Made by a program: the position numbers and the translations under genes. Shown piece after piece: positions 23,560-35,010 of a stretch of 64,000 bases of DNA. How positions within the stretch are numbered: the stretch's first letter is position 1; the number at the start of each line of letters is the position of its first letter. Below the pieces are notes generated by a model that was given only the letters and a program-made list of their open reading frames with translations, was not told the DNA's origin and searched no databases. This DNA is from Garcia nutans (lineage: Eukaryota; Streptophyta; Magnoliopsida; Malpighiales; Euphorbiaceae): positions 186,001 to 250,000 of the forward strand of contig CANTUV010000009.1 of NCBI GenBank assembly GCA_947685225.1, given 5' to 3'.

Positions 23560-24473
23560 AAGAAGAATTACAATCCTGGGATAGCAAATTCCTAAGCTGT
23601 GAAGGTGGGTTTAAAACCCAATCAACTCTAAGAGACTTCTTAAGGATAGCAGAAGCTATCCAATCTGCAACTTGATTTCCATTTCCTTTGACAAAAACAA
23701 AAAGGAAATTTTGAAAAGGAGCAACCAAAATTTTTATCCGCCTAACAATAGCATCAATTTCTACAGGACAAATCTCATTAGAGTTAATAGCATGTATAAC
23801 TTCCCAACAATCTGATTCAAATATACAAAAATATAAATAAAATTGATTAGCCCTCTATACTGCTATCAAAATAATTTGAGCTTTCATTATGAAGAGTAGA
23901 AAAGAACTTGATAAGACAAGCAAAACCATCCACCAAGGAACCTTCAGCTGATCTGAAAATGGTTGTCCCCCTGCCATGGCATTTTTGGGACTAAAGTTAG
24001 CATTTAAATTAATTTTAATCCAGCCTTGAGGTGGAGGGACCAATGTAGAGGCTCAATCTAATTGTTACCTGGAATAGGAAGAGATTGAGGCTGGCTAGTT
24101 GCAGATTGATCAGCTTCTGACTCTCTAGCTGAATTATATCTTGAACCAAGGCATTTGCTCTTCTAATAGAGAGGAGAGGATCTGGAATAATGCCACTAAA
24201 ACAGGCCTTATTTCTAGTTTTCCATACTTGCCAACAGAGAGAAGCAATTCTATCCAAGAATAAACAATTATGAGAAAATTTAGATATATTAATAGCGGTT
24301 GTCGACCAGTAAATAAAGAAACTTGTATTTAACTCAAGAGGAGAAATATCCAGATTAAAGGCAAGCCAAGTTGCTCTTGCATGATGACATTCAAACAATA
24401 AGTGTATGACAGTTTCGTCTGTTTCACCACAAATGGGACATACTTTAGATGAAGTTAGGCTCCTTCTATGCAT
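23560..24473 (-). pseudogene. LINE zf-RVT and RNase H remains
   Basis: The 24473-24050 part carries VCPICGETDETVIHLLFEC (the zf-RVT half-site) and the ASLCWQVWKTRNKACFSG block that usually precedes RNase H. From 24043 the RNase H opens with PPPQGWIKINLNANFSP, where the usual catalytic Asp (D-A) is replaced by Asn. Frameshifts and stops follow down to about 23570. Confidence 0.8.
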
Positions 24474-24867
24474 ATTGATTAGATAAGGAATAACATTAAC
24501 ACATAAATGCCATATAAAGTTCTGAATTTTAGGTGCAACCCTTAATATCCCAATATTTTTCGATACAAAAATGTTACACAGAGAAGAGCCCCCTTGATTA
24601 GTAGTAGAAACTACTCTATTGTCACATAGAAACCTATAAACAAATTTGGTAGAGAGTTGCCATACTTATCATAACCCCAAATCAGCTTGTCATTGCTATT
24701 TAAATTACAGATAGGGATTTTCAAAACGGCTTCAACTTCTATAGAATTAAAAAGTTGATCTAGAATATGCTTCTTCTAGCACCCATCATTATTAATTAAA
24801 TCAGCAACAAAATGAAAAGGACAGTTACCCAATTTTTGAGAGTATATTCTCAACTTCAGTAGATCAA

Positions 24868-24960
24868 AAAGGGGCTGATCAAGGTGTCTAAGTATGGACA
24901 GTTATTCTTCCTGGGATAAATGCACCTTGAAAGGGGCTGATCAAGGTGTCTAAGTATGGT
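24868..24960 (+). repeat. Short direct repeat at RT deletion scar
   Basis: The word GGGGCTGATCAAGGTGTCTA, extended by AGTATGG, occurs near 24870 and again near 24936, about 67 bp apart. It sits exactly where the RT palm is missing, so it probably arose with the deletion. Confidence 0.8.
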
Positions 24961-25635
24961 TTGATTCGGTTTACCAACAGTTTGGCAATGACTTTATAAA
25001 CAAAATTACACAAGCCAATAGGTGTGTGCTGAGAAATATACTCAGGTGATTATACCTTGGGTATCAGAACTATATTGGTTCTGTTGAAGTCTGTGCACAT
25101 CAAGCCAGTACAAAAGTAATCTGTAATCGCAGTAATAACATCTATTTTAACCACTTGCCAATATCTCTGAAAGAAAAATCCTAGATAGCCATCTGGTCCA
25201 GGAGACTTGTATGTTCCCAATTGAGTCACAGCAGAATAAATCTTCAATTCTGTGGGGATGGCCACAATAGATGAATTCAATTGCTCTTCAATGCATGGTT
25301 GAATATACTGAGTTATAAGCTTTATATTAGCAGTAGAGCCTCTAGCATAAAGAGCTTTGTAAAATTCCAGGACTTCTTTATAAATATCTTTTTTCTTTTT
25401 CCAAACATTTCCCTCCATTAGATTTGAGTTTGTAGATCAGGTTGAATTGTCTTCTTTGCACGGTAGTTGCATGAAAAAACTTAGTATTCTTATCCCCTGA
25501 TTGAAGCCATTTCAGTCTTGAACGTTGAAACCAATACTTCTCCTCCATAGACCAACATTCATCAATCTCCTTAAGTAGAGAAGTCTCTCGATCATGGAAT
25601 TTATTAGATTTCTCCTCCGAATATAGTTGCTCCAA
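24910..25635 (-). pseudogene. LINE RT N-terminal part; palm deleted
   Basis: Readable blocks are RLKWLQSGDKNTKFFHATTV, YKSPGPDGYLGFFFQRYW (PGPDG intact) and RTNIVLIPKV, followed in shifted frames by an IGLCNFVYKVIAKLL-like block near 25010-24960. The sequence then jumps to the late RT region without the Asp-containing palm motifs, so no polymerase activity is possible. Confidence 0.85.
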
Positions 25636-25767
25636 CTCATATTCAAGAGAAATGATTTGGCTGCTAGCATTGAGATTAGACTTCTTGGCCCATTATCTCA
25701 AACTCTTTTCAGTAGACTTCAGTTTGCACACTAGTACTTAGGGATTTGACTCATGTATAAGGATACC

Positions 25768-26555
25768 CTAGGTATCTTGTATCAACTTACAATAGTCATG
25801 CTTGACCACCCATTTCAGTTCAAACTTGAATTGAGTTCTCCTAAGCTTTCTCTGAGGTACTAGATCCAAAATCATGGGTCTATGATCAGAACCCAGGTAG
25901 TTCTCATGAATAATGATGGCTTTGTCAAATAGTGTTCTCCATGGCAAGTTGGCAAGGCCTCTGTCGATTCTTTGCTGAATCTTGCCATCATCGCCTTGTT
26001 TGTTAGACCATATAAAAGGGGAACCTTTGAAACCCAAATCAATCAAAGTGAGATCAGATATCCAGTTTGCAAAATAGTCGCACCAGTAAAAGTCAACTGG
26101 ATTTCCCCCTAGCTTTTCAGATGAGTATAGGACTTGATTAAAATCTCCCATGCATACCTATAGCGTGGATGAGCCAGGACACAAACTTTTCATTTTGTCA
26201 AAAACCTCCTTTTTTCCTTGTTTATAGGGGCAACCATATATAAATGTATCAACAAAAAAAATTAAAAGTTAGGATCATATATAGCTGCGTGAATACAGTT
26301 AAGATCTTTGTATAATATTTGGATAAGCCAATTACCTCGCCACCAAAGTGAGAGACCTCCAGCCATACCCCGGGGTTCAACATAGCTAGCAAAATTATAT
26401 CTCATTCTTCTTCTGTAGTACTTGATAAATCTACTTTTTTGTTTGGTCTCCATTAGAAATACTATACCAGGGCGGTATTTAAGAATATGACCTTTCAACA
26501 CTCTCCTTGTCAAGACCCGCCTAAAACCTTGACAATTCCATACTAAGGCATTCAT
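25768..26555 (-). pseudogene. LINE ORF2 endonuclease domain, broken
   Basis: ORF2 starts at 26555 with MNALVWNCQGFRRVLTRRVL, the standard opening of this endonuclease. FLMETKQKSRF supplies the catalytic Glu, followed by GMAGGLSLWWRGN. A break between 26262 and 26151 interrupts it. It resumes with MGDFNQVLYSSEKLGGN (GDFN block), FIWSNKQGDDGKIQQRIDRG and YLGSDHRPMILD (SDH block). The catalytic residues are kept but the frame is broken. Confidence 0.87.
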
Positions 26556-26677
26556 GGTTGCTCGGTGGCTTTAGGATAGCTACCAGCGCCTTCAGCAGCT
26601 TCTCTAGAGGAGGATGAATGAGGTAGTTTATTAACTGATCTAGCAAGTCTCTTTCATTTCATCTGTCTTTTAAGAGA

Positions 26678-27711
26678 TTATGATGTTCCTTCAACAAATG
26701 TATTTAAAACCATTTGAATGACTTTAGGGGGTTCCCGGTGAGAAGTATCTTCGTTGTCCTCTATTATTCTTACTCCATGTCTACCTCCAAAAGGGAAAAT
26801 AGAATCAGAGATAGAGTTAAGTTCAGCAGGAGCAAAGTGAAATCCCGGATTGCTTCTCATATTACGACATGCCCGTGATACAAAGGAAACTAAGGAAGTA
26901 TCCCCTATACTATTGTATTTAATTTTTTTCACGATGTAGGCTTCCTCACCTGTGCCTTCCCGGTTTCTTTTGAACATCAATTTTAGGAGAATTTATGGAT
27001 CTTGGCTAGTGTTTTGGTTAGAGCCCATCATCAGTGCTTCAATTTGGGCAGTGGTTGGGATGGGAACAGTAGAATCAGGGTTGTCAGGAGAGTCAGGATC
27101 ATCAATAGAGATGAATGAATTGGTTTTGTTTGGTAAGATTAGGAGAGGATTGAAAAATGGGGGCAGGTTGGTCTCCAAAGAAATGATGGGACATTTGTTG
27201 GGCTCTAGAAGGGAGGTCATGTGAGGAGAGGGCAGATAAGGGTAATGGGGTTAGGCACGCGACTAGATTTTTCTCATAAGGAATGGAGATTTGATTGATT
27301 GAACTAGAAGCTTCCCCAACAAGCTATGAAGTTTCTTTTTTCTGACCTTGTTGAGAATTTTAACCGACCTCTTTTTATGTCATTTGGTAGAAATCGATAC
27401 CGGAGTTGGATGAACTCTCTGTCTTGAAGAACGATCAACACGATTCAACTTTAACCCAGGGATGTCTCTGATGACGGGGTTTCATGTCCAATCGTTCTTA
27501 ACTAGGGATCAAACGAACAATTTGTATTATTTGAAGTTTCACCTGCAACCTTTTCAACACAGTATCTTACTAGATGACCTATTTGTTCACAATTAAAGCA
27601 AAAATCACTAAGCTTCTCATATCTAAATGGCACCTGTTCTGGTTTTTTATCATCATTTTGGTTATAAAAACCCATTAGCAGGGGGTTTCTCAAGATCAAA
27701 TAGTGTTTCAT
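26678..27711 (-). pseudogene. LINE ORF1 remnant with CCHC zinc knuckle
   Basis: The right-hand segment (27711-27502) contains VPFRYEKLSDFCFNCEQIGH and then LVRYC, a CX2CX4HX4C knuckle preceded by the usual PFRYE-KL lead-in of plant LINE ORF1 proteins. The following sequence (27220-26993 and 26980-26678) is a basic and Ser/Pro-rich tail broken by frame changes. The N-terminal DUF4283 domain is missing. Confidence 0.75.
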
Positions 27712-28788
27712 GAAAGAAAAAATATAATATATTAATGTGAAGTGTCATTTTGTTTGAGATAATGTTTTTAACAAGATATTGTCATTGAAAAAATAAATGT
27801 TATAGATAATTTTACTCGTATGAATTAGTGAATAATTTCAAACATAATTAGGACTTTAATTATATTAATTTATAATAATTGTGTTTGTTTTGAATAAAAA
27901 AATGGAGAAAACATCCTAAAATTTTAATATAATGAATTAAAAGTCAAAATGAATTCATGGTCCCGCGATGAATTCAAGCCGCCAACACAACTAACCTGTC
28001 CCAGTGCATGCATGTTATTACTAGTTAATGTATACATAATACAATTAAGCTGTATAATCAAATTGCCGTGCGTGTGACGAACAGCAAGCAAAGCAATAGA
28101 GGGAGGTGGTCAGGTGGACCATAGCATTCAATACAGACAAGCCCCATAAAGTCCAAATGCCTTTGTCGATCAGACTTGACATTTGGTTGGTTTTTAGCTA
28201 TTTTCTAGTGATTGATAGTACTCTGTCCCTTATATAAAAATTGTTTACTTTATTTTTTTTATAAATTTTAAGGGAATGTAATTAATGTATTGTTAATTAA
28301 ATTAATATTTAATTTAGGATTTGCAGTTTAGGATTTTAAATTAATTTATCTAATTACGTACTTATCTAATGGTATCCGAAAAAATGACCTCTTTCTAAAA
28401 ATTATTATTTCTAATTACTTATAATTTTTAAATATAAAATTATTATAATTAACATTTTATATCTGATCGTTAACTAATATATATATATATATTTTTTTTA
28501 ATTTTAATTTTTAAACTAATTATTAATAATAACAAAGATGTTAATTGATTATCAATGGCGAATGATAATCTTCACATATCTTTTTTATATTTGATTAATT
28601 AATAAAATAATAATAATAAATATATAAATTATTGATTATCAATAACAAATAATTTTCTTCACATATCTTAATTAAATTTCTCTGATTCTTTCTCAAATCT
28701 AAATGGTTGAAATTTCAGCACACCAAATTAGATTCCTTGTACACACAGAGAATTGAATTTCATTTTCTCGAGAAAGGATAGGAAAACT

Positions 28789-28856
28789 CTTTTGGTTGGA
28801 ATATAAGCAAAAAAGGAAAATTCTTTTGGTTGGAATATAAGCAAAAAAGAAAGTTT
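28789..28856 (+). repeat. 34-bp direct tandem pair
   Basis: CTTTTGGTTGGAATATAAGC starts at 28789 and again at 28823, so the period is 34 bp with nearly identical units. Confidence 0.85.
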
Positions 28857-29599
28857 TAAGCATAAAAGAAATTAATAAATTATTATATAATAACAAATTA
28901 AAAGCTGGCAAATTTGACAGTAAGCTTCCACCAGCAGTAACAATACTGATAGCTAAACATAACAATAAAATCTTCTATGTGCAACATTGCAACGTGTGCA
29001 AGTGCAGCTTCCACATAATTATTATATTTGCTATTGAAACACTTGGTTTGCACTTTTCTTTCTTTATATATCACCATCACCTTTTTTAAAAAAAAAATAC
29101 TATCTGTCATTTTTTTTAATTGTTTTTCAATTTTTTTACTTTAATATATTAAATACATATTATTATTAAAATTTTATATTTCAAAGAATGAGCTATCCCA
29201 CGTTGAAAAAAAAAAATATAAGTCTTCACCTTTAGTTTATATTAAATTTTTCTCTTTTTGGATTGGTAAAAAGCTAAAACTAAAAGTTGAAAAATGATTT
29301 TTTTTAAAGAAAAAATGGATATCTTAGAAAATACTTTAGTTTTTTAATATTTTTGAAGAAATTTTTTTAAAATATTATTTATTTATTTAATATTTAAAAT
29401 TAAAATTATTTGTTCAAAAAAATATGGTTTTAAATGCTATTAAGAAAATTAGAATATATAAATTTTATTTTAAAATTAAATTTTAATAATTTATAATCAA
29501 TATTTTAATATATATATATATATTCAATAGTAATGTCAACTCTTTATCGATTTCTCCATGCATTGTAATTAAGAGCATTTTTAATACGGAAATGGAGGG

Positions 29600-30345
29600 G
29601 ATCAAGAGAGAGGATACCGTCCCCAAATATTCTCCACTAATTTTTTTTAATTATTTTTTCAAAATCAAATTGGGTGAAACTATAAAATTAACCAAAATTT
29701 TCTTTTGAATTTTAATATAGTTATATGTACAGAGAATGAAACTCAAAATAATATTCTATACTAATATTAATATTTATCAATTTGTAAAAAATTATACAAT
29801 TAAAATTTTCATTTTATACAATAAAAAATTTAATATCTTTTTAACTATTCATTTATTATTATGGAGTTAATATTAAAGTAAAAGTATAATAATTTTAATA
29901 TTAATAAATTAACGAAAACTATTTTAAATAACGAAGAGTATTTTAAATCATTCAAAATAATTTTTAGAATATTTTTAGAAGTTAATATTTTTTTTAATAG
30001 TTCTATATAAACTAAATGTGGCAATTTCATTAGAATAGAAGTAGTAGTGAGCATAATCTCCTCTAAAATAAAATTATTTAAGGCTTTAAAATCACATGTT
30101 AATTTAATTTTAAATTAGATTTCCAGTTCATTAATTGAGGACTAAAAAAAATCTCACTTAAAGAAGCGTGCCTAATTGAAAAATATGTAAAATTAAAATT
30201 ATGAAGATTATCAATACAACTGTCATTTATAGTTTGACCAAAATTATTTATGAAGATCGAAAGTTTTGTCTCTCAAATTTATTATATAATTGTAATAATT
30301 TTTTTATAAATATCAATAATTTCAAATTTTTTTTTATAAATCATT
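29600..30345 (+). repeat. Dispersed AT-rich repeat family, copy 1
   Basis: This opens with CAAGAGAGAGGATA and CCAAATATTCTCCACTAAT and includes the words TTTAAGGCTTTAAAATCACA and GATTTCCAGTTCATTAATT. The same ordered words recur at 30350-30803 and 43398-43810. No terminal inverted repeats or open frames are recognised. Confidence 0.7.
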
Positions 30346-30349
30346 GATG

Positions 30350-30803
30350 CTAAGAATGGTAAATGGGCTGTCAAGAGAGAGGATATAATCCCAAAATATT
30401 CTCTACTAATATTAATATTTAATTTAAATATTAGTGAGCATAGACTCCTTTAAAATTCAAATTATTTAAGGCTTTAAAACCACTTGCATGTTATAATTTA
30501 AGTTTAAACTAAATTTCCAGTTCATCAATTTAGCACTCCAAAAAACTCACCTAATGTAGTGATAGAGTTATCAAATAGAAAAATATATAAATTAAAAAAA
30601 ATTATGAAATATTATCAATAAATATCTTTCATTTGTATTTTGACTAAAATTATTTATGATTATCAGCTCAAAAGAAAAATATTTATGATTATATTATAAT
30701 TGAAATTATGAGAGATTCAAGAGCTTCGTATAATTTTATTATATAATTATTTTTTTAAATATCAATAATTTTAAATTTTTTATAAATTATTCATGCTAAT
30801 ACT
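30350..30803 (+). repeat. Dispersed AT-rich repeat family, copy 2
   Basis: A shorter copy of the family at 29600-30345: CAAGAGAGAGGATATAATCC, ATATTCTCTACTAATATTAA, and AATTTCCAGTTCATCAATTT. It ends within a few bases of the copia LTR edge at 30807. Confidence 0.7.
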
Positions 30804-30806
30804 AAT

Positions 30807-31246
30807 TGTTGGCAATTAAATTAATTTTTTAATTGCCTAATATGAAGAAAATTCTATAACAAACACTCAAAATTTTATTGATAAAACACAAATTATAAAA
30901 TAGAAACAAAAATCACATATACACCACTCACTGCCATTAATAAAATTTTATGAAGCTAACCTCTCAATTTTTTACACCACTCACTGTCACCACTCTATTT
31001 CTCTTTTAATCTCTTATATTACTTTCTCATCTCATTACATCAAACAAATAGCCTAAGACCCTATTTATAGTTGTGTTAAAGAGGTTTAAGAGGTTATCAA
31101 ATTCAATTTGATAACCTCATTAACTAATTCAAATTTAACTTGGCAACTTCATTAACTAATTCAAATTTAATTTGACTAAGTTAAGGATACTTCACTACTA
31201 AGTATTCTAGAAAATTCTACAAAGCAACGAAGTTTAATTTCTAACA
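30807..31246 (-). repeat. 3' LTR of copia element (440 bp)
   Basis: On the minus strand it starts TGTTAGAAATTAAAC at 31246 and ends AATTGCCAACA at 30807, so it has TG...CA ends with the inverted repeat TGTT/AACA. A TATAAATAGGG promoter box lies on the minus strand at about 31060-31070. The sequence just before the LTR (AAATTTAAGGAATGA) is a weak polypurine tract. Confidence 0.85.
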
Positions 31247-31339
31247 TCATTCCTTAAATTTGGTTTAACATTCCAAGCATTTTCTTCAATTTGAAAAATA
31301 TATTAGCTTTGAGTAACTCTATAAAAATATATGTAATTT

Positions 31340-32740
31340 AATCTTCAGATGCACAATACTCGACTATAATCTCTTTATCATTCACCAAATCTCGAATGTA
31401 ATGATGTTTAATGTCAATATGCTTATTGCGACCATGAAATACTGGATTCTTCGTTAAGACAATTGTTCATTTATTATCACAATAAATTATTGTTGGACCA
31501 TCTTGTTGATGTAGCAACTCACCAAGCATCCTTCGTAGCCAAATTGTTTGAGTAACACAAGTTACAACTGCCATATACTCTACTTCTGCTATTGAAAGAG
31601 CCACTATTTGTTGTTTCTTGAAACACCAAGAGAATGCACCTAAACTGATGTTGAAAACAAAACATGAAGTATTTTTTCTTCTTCAGTATCACCAGCCCAA
31701 TCACTATTTATATATCCAACTAGTTTAATATCATTAGCACTTGAATAAAATATACAATCATCAAATGTATATTTAATATATATATATCTCAAAATTCTCT
31801 TTGCTGCTTGCCAATGAGATTGTCGAGGTGAATATATGAATCTGCTGACAATTTTAACTCCATAAACAATGCCAGGTCTTGTTGTTGTTAAGTATCTCAA
31901 GCTTCCAATATGACTCCTGAAGTTTGTTGCATTAACTGAATCACTGCAACCATCTTTCACTAACTTTAGCCTTTCTTCAACTGGTGTTAACATTGGTTTG
32001 CAAGCTTCCATCTTGAATTTCTTCAAAATATCTTGCGTGTACTTCTTTTGTGAAATAAAAATGCCTTCTTTTGTTTGCTTTACTTCAATACCAAGAAAAT
32101 AGGTCACCAATTCTATATTTGTCATCTCAAAGTGAGCAATCATATCCTCTTTGAATTTTGATGAAAGCCTTGGATTATTTTCAATGAAAATCAAATCATC
32201 CACATAAAAGGAAACAATGACGATGTCTCCATCCTTGTTGGTCTTGATAGACAAAGTAAGCTCATAAGGATACTTATAGAAGCAATGATCAAGGAAATAG
32301 GTGTCAACACGAGTATACCATGGTCTTAGTGTTTGTTTAAGCCCATATAAATTCTTTTTCAATCGATAAACTTTATCTTCTTCACTTTTCTTCACATAAC
32401 TAGATACTTGCTCAACATACACTTTATCTTCAAGTATACCGTTTAGAAATGTTGACTTTAAATTCATTTGGTATATTTTTTAACAATTTTAAGTAGCAAG
32501 TGAAATGATCTTACATGCAGTATCTAATCTAGCAACAAGAGCAAATACTTCAAAATAATTAGTACTTAACTTTTGTTTATACCCTTTTGCGACCAGTCTT
32601 GCTTTAAAATGTTTAACTTCTCCATTAGGCTTGTATTTTATCTTGTAAAACCATTTAATTACAATTGGCTTCTTTTTTTTTGGTAGAGTAGTTAACTCCT
32701 ATGTATTGTTCTTTTCAATGGCATGAATTTCTTCATTCAT
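31340..32740 (-). pseudogene. Copia reverse transcriptase-RNase H, broken
   Basis: The RT of a Ty1/copia element. The upstream part (32740-32470) reads AMNEEIHAIEKNNT and IKYKPNGEVKHFKARLVAKG with stops between. The open part (32467-31640) has NLKSTFLNGILEDKVYVEQ, where the usual catalytic Asp of MDVKSAFLNG is Asn, then VYRLKKNLYGLKQ, VSFYVDDLIFI (YVDD intact), YFLGIEV, KPMLTPVEERLKL, and SRFIYSPRQSHWQAAKRILR. RNase H begins with LVGYINSDWAGD and continues in another frame (VEYMA, YCDNK, HIDIKHHYIRD) down to about 31340. At least one frameshift and several stops. Confidence 0.92.
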
Positions 32741-33063
32741 TGTTGAAAGACTTAAGCAGAGCCAGGTCTTGATATTAAAAATGAGATTATGGAAATATAA
32801 TGTGATGTGTAATATGTATATGTTTATGGAAATTGAGTGTATTGTTTCATGAATGTTATGATAAGAAATTGAATTATGACTTATGTTAAAGATTTGTATA
32901 AATTATGAAAATAGTGAAAAGCTATGAAGAGTGCATTGAAAATGAGAAACATGATAAGAATATGATGATAAATGATGTTAGTGATGTGAGTGTGATTTTC
33001 TGTAATGTATATATATGTTGTTTATATGTATCACTAAGCTTTCAAACTTTGCGCGGTTGTCTA
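32741..33063 (+). repeat. 320-bp fragment of a Ty3-like LTR, wedged between two elements
   Basis: 32741-33060 aligns without a length difference to 40011-40330 and to the second tandem copy near 40838-41157. It starts TGTTGAAAGACTTAAGCAGA and ends GCGCGGTTGT. To its left is copia RT; to its right, after CTA, the LTR at 33064 begins. Confidence 0.88.
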
Positions 33064-33931
33064 TGTAATATCCCAAAATATACCCTAGATGTTTTGGGTT
33101 TTATTATTATTATAATTGGATTTATTGTATATGTTTTATTGTTAGAAAAAGGGGTTTTTAAAAGAAGTGTATATGTGATGTATATTATGATATATATAAC
33201 ATATACCTAAGTCATGGAAAGTCAAAGTTTTGAGTTAGTGGAAGAAGATATTTGTTGTGTTTTTGAATTTGTTATTAATTAATTAATAAGGATTTGAATG
33301 TGTGGAAGAGGTTGAAAGAGATTAGTTTAATATTTTAAATTGCTTGGTTGAGAGGGTTTTAAGGAAAAGAGGGGTTTGACTTTGGATTTCTCTTTCTTCC
33401 TTCTTCTTTCTTTCTCATTGCCGTGGATCACTTTCTCCTTCTCCTTCCTTTGCTTTGTTTGGCCGGTTAACACAAGAAACAAGAGAGCAAAGAAGAGATT
33501 TGAACCTCTAACTCAAGATCTAAGGAAGCTTTCAAGAGTTCAAGTGGAAAGTTAAGAGATTTCTTCATCTTTGGTAAGTTCTTCACTTGACTCTTTGATT
33601 TCTTTGAGTTTTTGAGTTGAGTTGTGATTGGTATGTGATTATGTTGTTTAAGATGGGTTTAAGAGTGTTTGGGTAACTGATTTCTTGTTTTTGGGGATGG
33701 ATTGGAGGAAAGAGTAAGTTGTTGGAAGTGATTGTTTTGAGGTTGTGTTTTAGGTTTGTGTTGATGATTTTTTATTTGAGATTTGAGGAATGCTTTAGTT
33801 GTTTTGGTGTTTTTGTGAGTTTGTTATGGTTTTTGGGTATGTTGAGATGACTTTGGTTGAAGTGGTTTTTGGTGAAAGAAAGAGTTTTGTTGGTTGTGTT
33901 GTTGTTTTGGCCGGAATCTGGGTTGTTGGCC

Positions 33932-34290
33932 TGACACGCCCTAGGGCACGTCCAGGATTTTGGGCGTGTCGATAGCTCTGTATTTTGGGTTGAGTGGCAC
34001 GACCAGTGACACGCCCATGTCACTGAGCGTGTTGTAGCTTCTGTGTGGCAGTAGGATTGACACGACCAGTAACACGCCCGTGTTATTGAGCGTGTCATAG
34101 CCACTGTGTTTTTGGGGAATTGACACGGCCATGAGCACGTTCTTGATGTTGGACGTGTCACTATTGTTGTGAGGCAGAAGGTATTACACGCCCAGTAACA
34201 CACCCGTGTCATTGAGCGTGTAAAAGCTTCTGTGTTGTGGAGTTAGGGCACGATCAGGGACACGCCCGTGTGGGTGAGCGTGTCATGGTT
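33932..34290 (+). repeat. 63-bp minisatellite inside LTR (6 units)
   Basis: Units start with TGACACG or a close form at 33932, 33995, 34058, 34121, 34184 and 34246; periods are 63, 63, 63, 63 and 62 bp. Within each unit, short inverted words surround CACGCCCATGTCACTGAGCG, so single strands could fold. It is much richer in G+C than its surroundings. The long minus-strand open frame across it (33772-34212) is a side effect of a period divisible by three. Confidence 0.92.
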
Positions 34291-34761
34291 AGAGTTTGCC
34301 CTAGTTGGTTCTTAGCCTTATGTTCTTATAAGGGTTTCATCTTCCTTTGGATTAGGTTGTGAAGAAGGTGAATTACTCTAATTCAAAAAGTGAAAGATTG
34401 TTGGAAAGAGAGGTGTTAATATTGTGTGGGTTGCATTTAAGGTAAGTATAAACTACATTATTGCATACATCCATATGATGTTGAAATTTAACATACATTT
34501 CATGATATTGATGATGCTTATGAATAATGTTATGTTGTGTATAATGTGGAATATGATGTGAACATTTGTAATGATGTGAAAGATATGATAATGTGATGAA
34601 TTGTATTTATGTGATGAGAAGCCATGATTGTTGGCTATGATGATAAAATAAATTACAATTGAGGCAAGGTTGCCTATTGCGAAAATGAGAATGAAATGAT
34701 TTTGTGTAAAGTGTGTTATTCAACCTTCAGAGTTCTGATTTTGGCAGGCATGCCTATTGTA

Positions 34762-35010
34762 GTAACAGTCTAGCCGGGTTGAGGATCTCCTCAAGTTGTT
34801 GAGTTGATGGTCCAAGAGACTGGGTCTGTTACTTTATAAATGTGAAATGATAGATGTAAATTGAAGTAACAGTCTAGCCGGGTTGAGGATCTCCTCGATT
34901 TAGTCGGGTTGATGGTCCAAGAGACTGGGTCTGTTACAGGTAACAATCTAGCCGGGTTGAGGATCTCCTCAAGTTGTTGAGTTGATGGTCCAAGAGACTG
35001 GGTCTGTTAC
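34762..35010 (+). repeat. Three units bounded by GTAACAG / CTGTTAC inverted ends
   Basis: Units at 34762-34832, 34866-34937 and 34940-35010. Each opens GTAACAG (or GTAACAA), contains TCTAGCCGGGTTGAGGATCT and TTGATGGTCCAAGAGACTGG, and closes CTGTTAC. The ends are inverted complements, so each unit could form a stem. Units 1 and 3 are nearly identical and unit 2 differs in the middle. Confidence 0.92.

Larger units (their letters stand above)
23545..27715 (-). mobile_element. LINE with ORF1 and ORF2, internal RT deletion, 5'-truncated
   Basis: A third LINE, read on the minus strand. The ORF1 remnant with zinc knuckle (27711-26678) precedes the endonuclease (26555-25768), the N-terminal RT (25635-24910), a gap, a late RT/linker region (24900-24480), zf-RVT (24473-24050) and RNase H remains (24050-23570). 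The DUF4283 start of ORF1 is missing at the right end near 27715. The RT palm with the FADD pair is absent between about 24880 and 25000, where a short direct repeat marks a deletion scar. The 3' end abuts the duplication breakpoint near 23544. Confidence 0.88.
27716..30806. other. AT-rich intergenic region with repeats, no gene
   Basis: A less AT-biased stretch at 27960-28180 has no recognisable coding or RNA signal. A 34-bp tandem pair lies at 28789-28856. Two copies of a dispersed AT-rich repeat fill about 29600-30345 and 30350-30803. Several T and TA tracts occur near 28480 and 29500. Confidence 0.6.
30807..32740 (-). mobile_element. Ty1/copia element, 3' half with 3' LTR
   Basis: Read on the minus strand: the RT-RNase H coding region (32740-31340), a short 3' leader, and a 440-bp LTR (31246-30807). 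The 5' LTR, gag, protease and integrase are missing. At 32740/32741 the RT coding sequence switches abruptly to a fragment of a Ty3-like LTR, so truncation came from rearrangement or nested insertion rather than from the window edge. Confidence 0.88.

Noticed and set aside
33772..34212. 146-codon minus-strand frame rich in Cys, Trp and Thr with repeated TRS-WAC-WSC words
   Set aside because: It is the shadow of the 63-bp minisatellite; a period divisible by three keeps a frame open. No start context, no relatives, and it lies inside an LTR.
34762..35010. Possible CRISPR-like array (regular units with inverted ends)
   Set aside because: Units are directly adjacent or unevenly spaced, with no unique spacers, in a plant LTR; it is an LTR-internal repeat.
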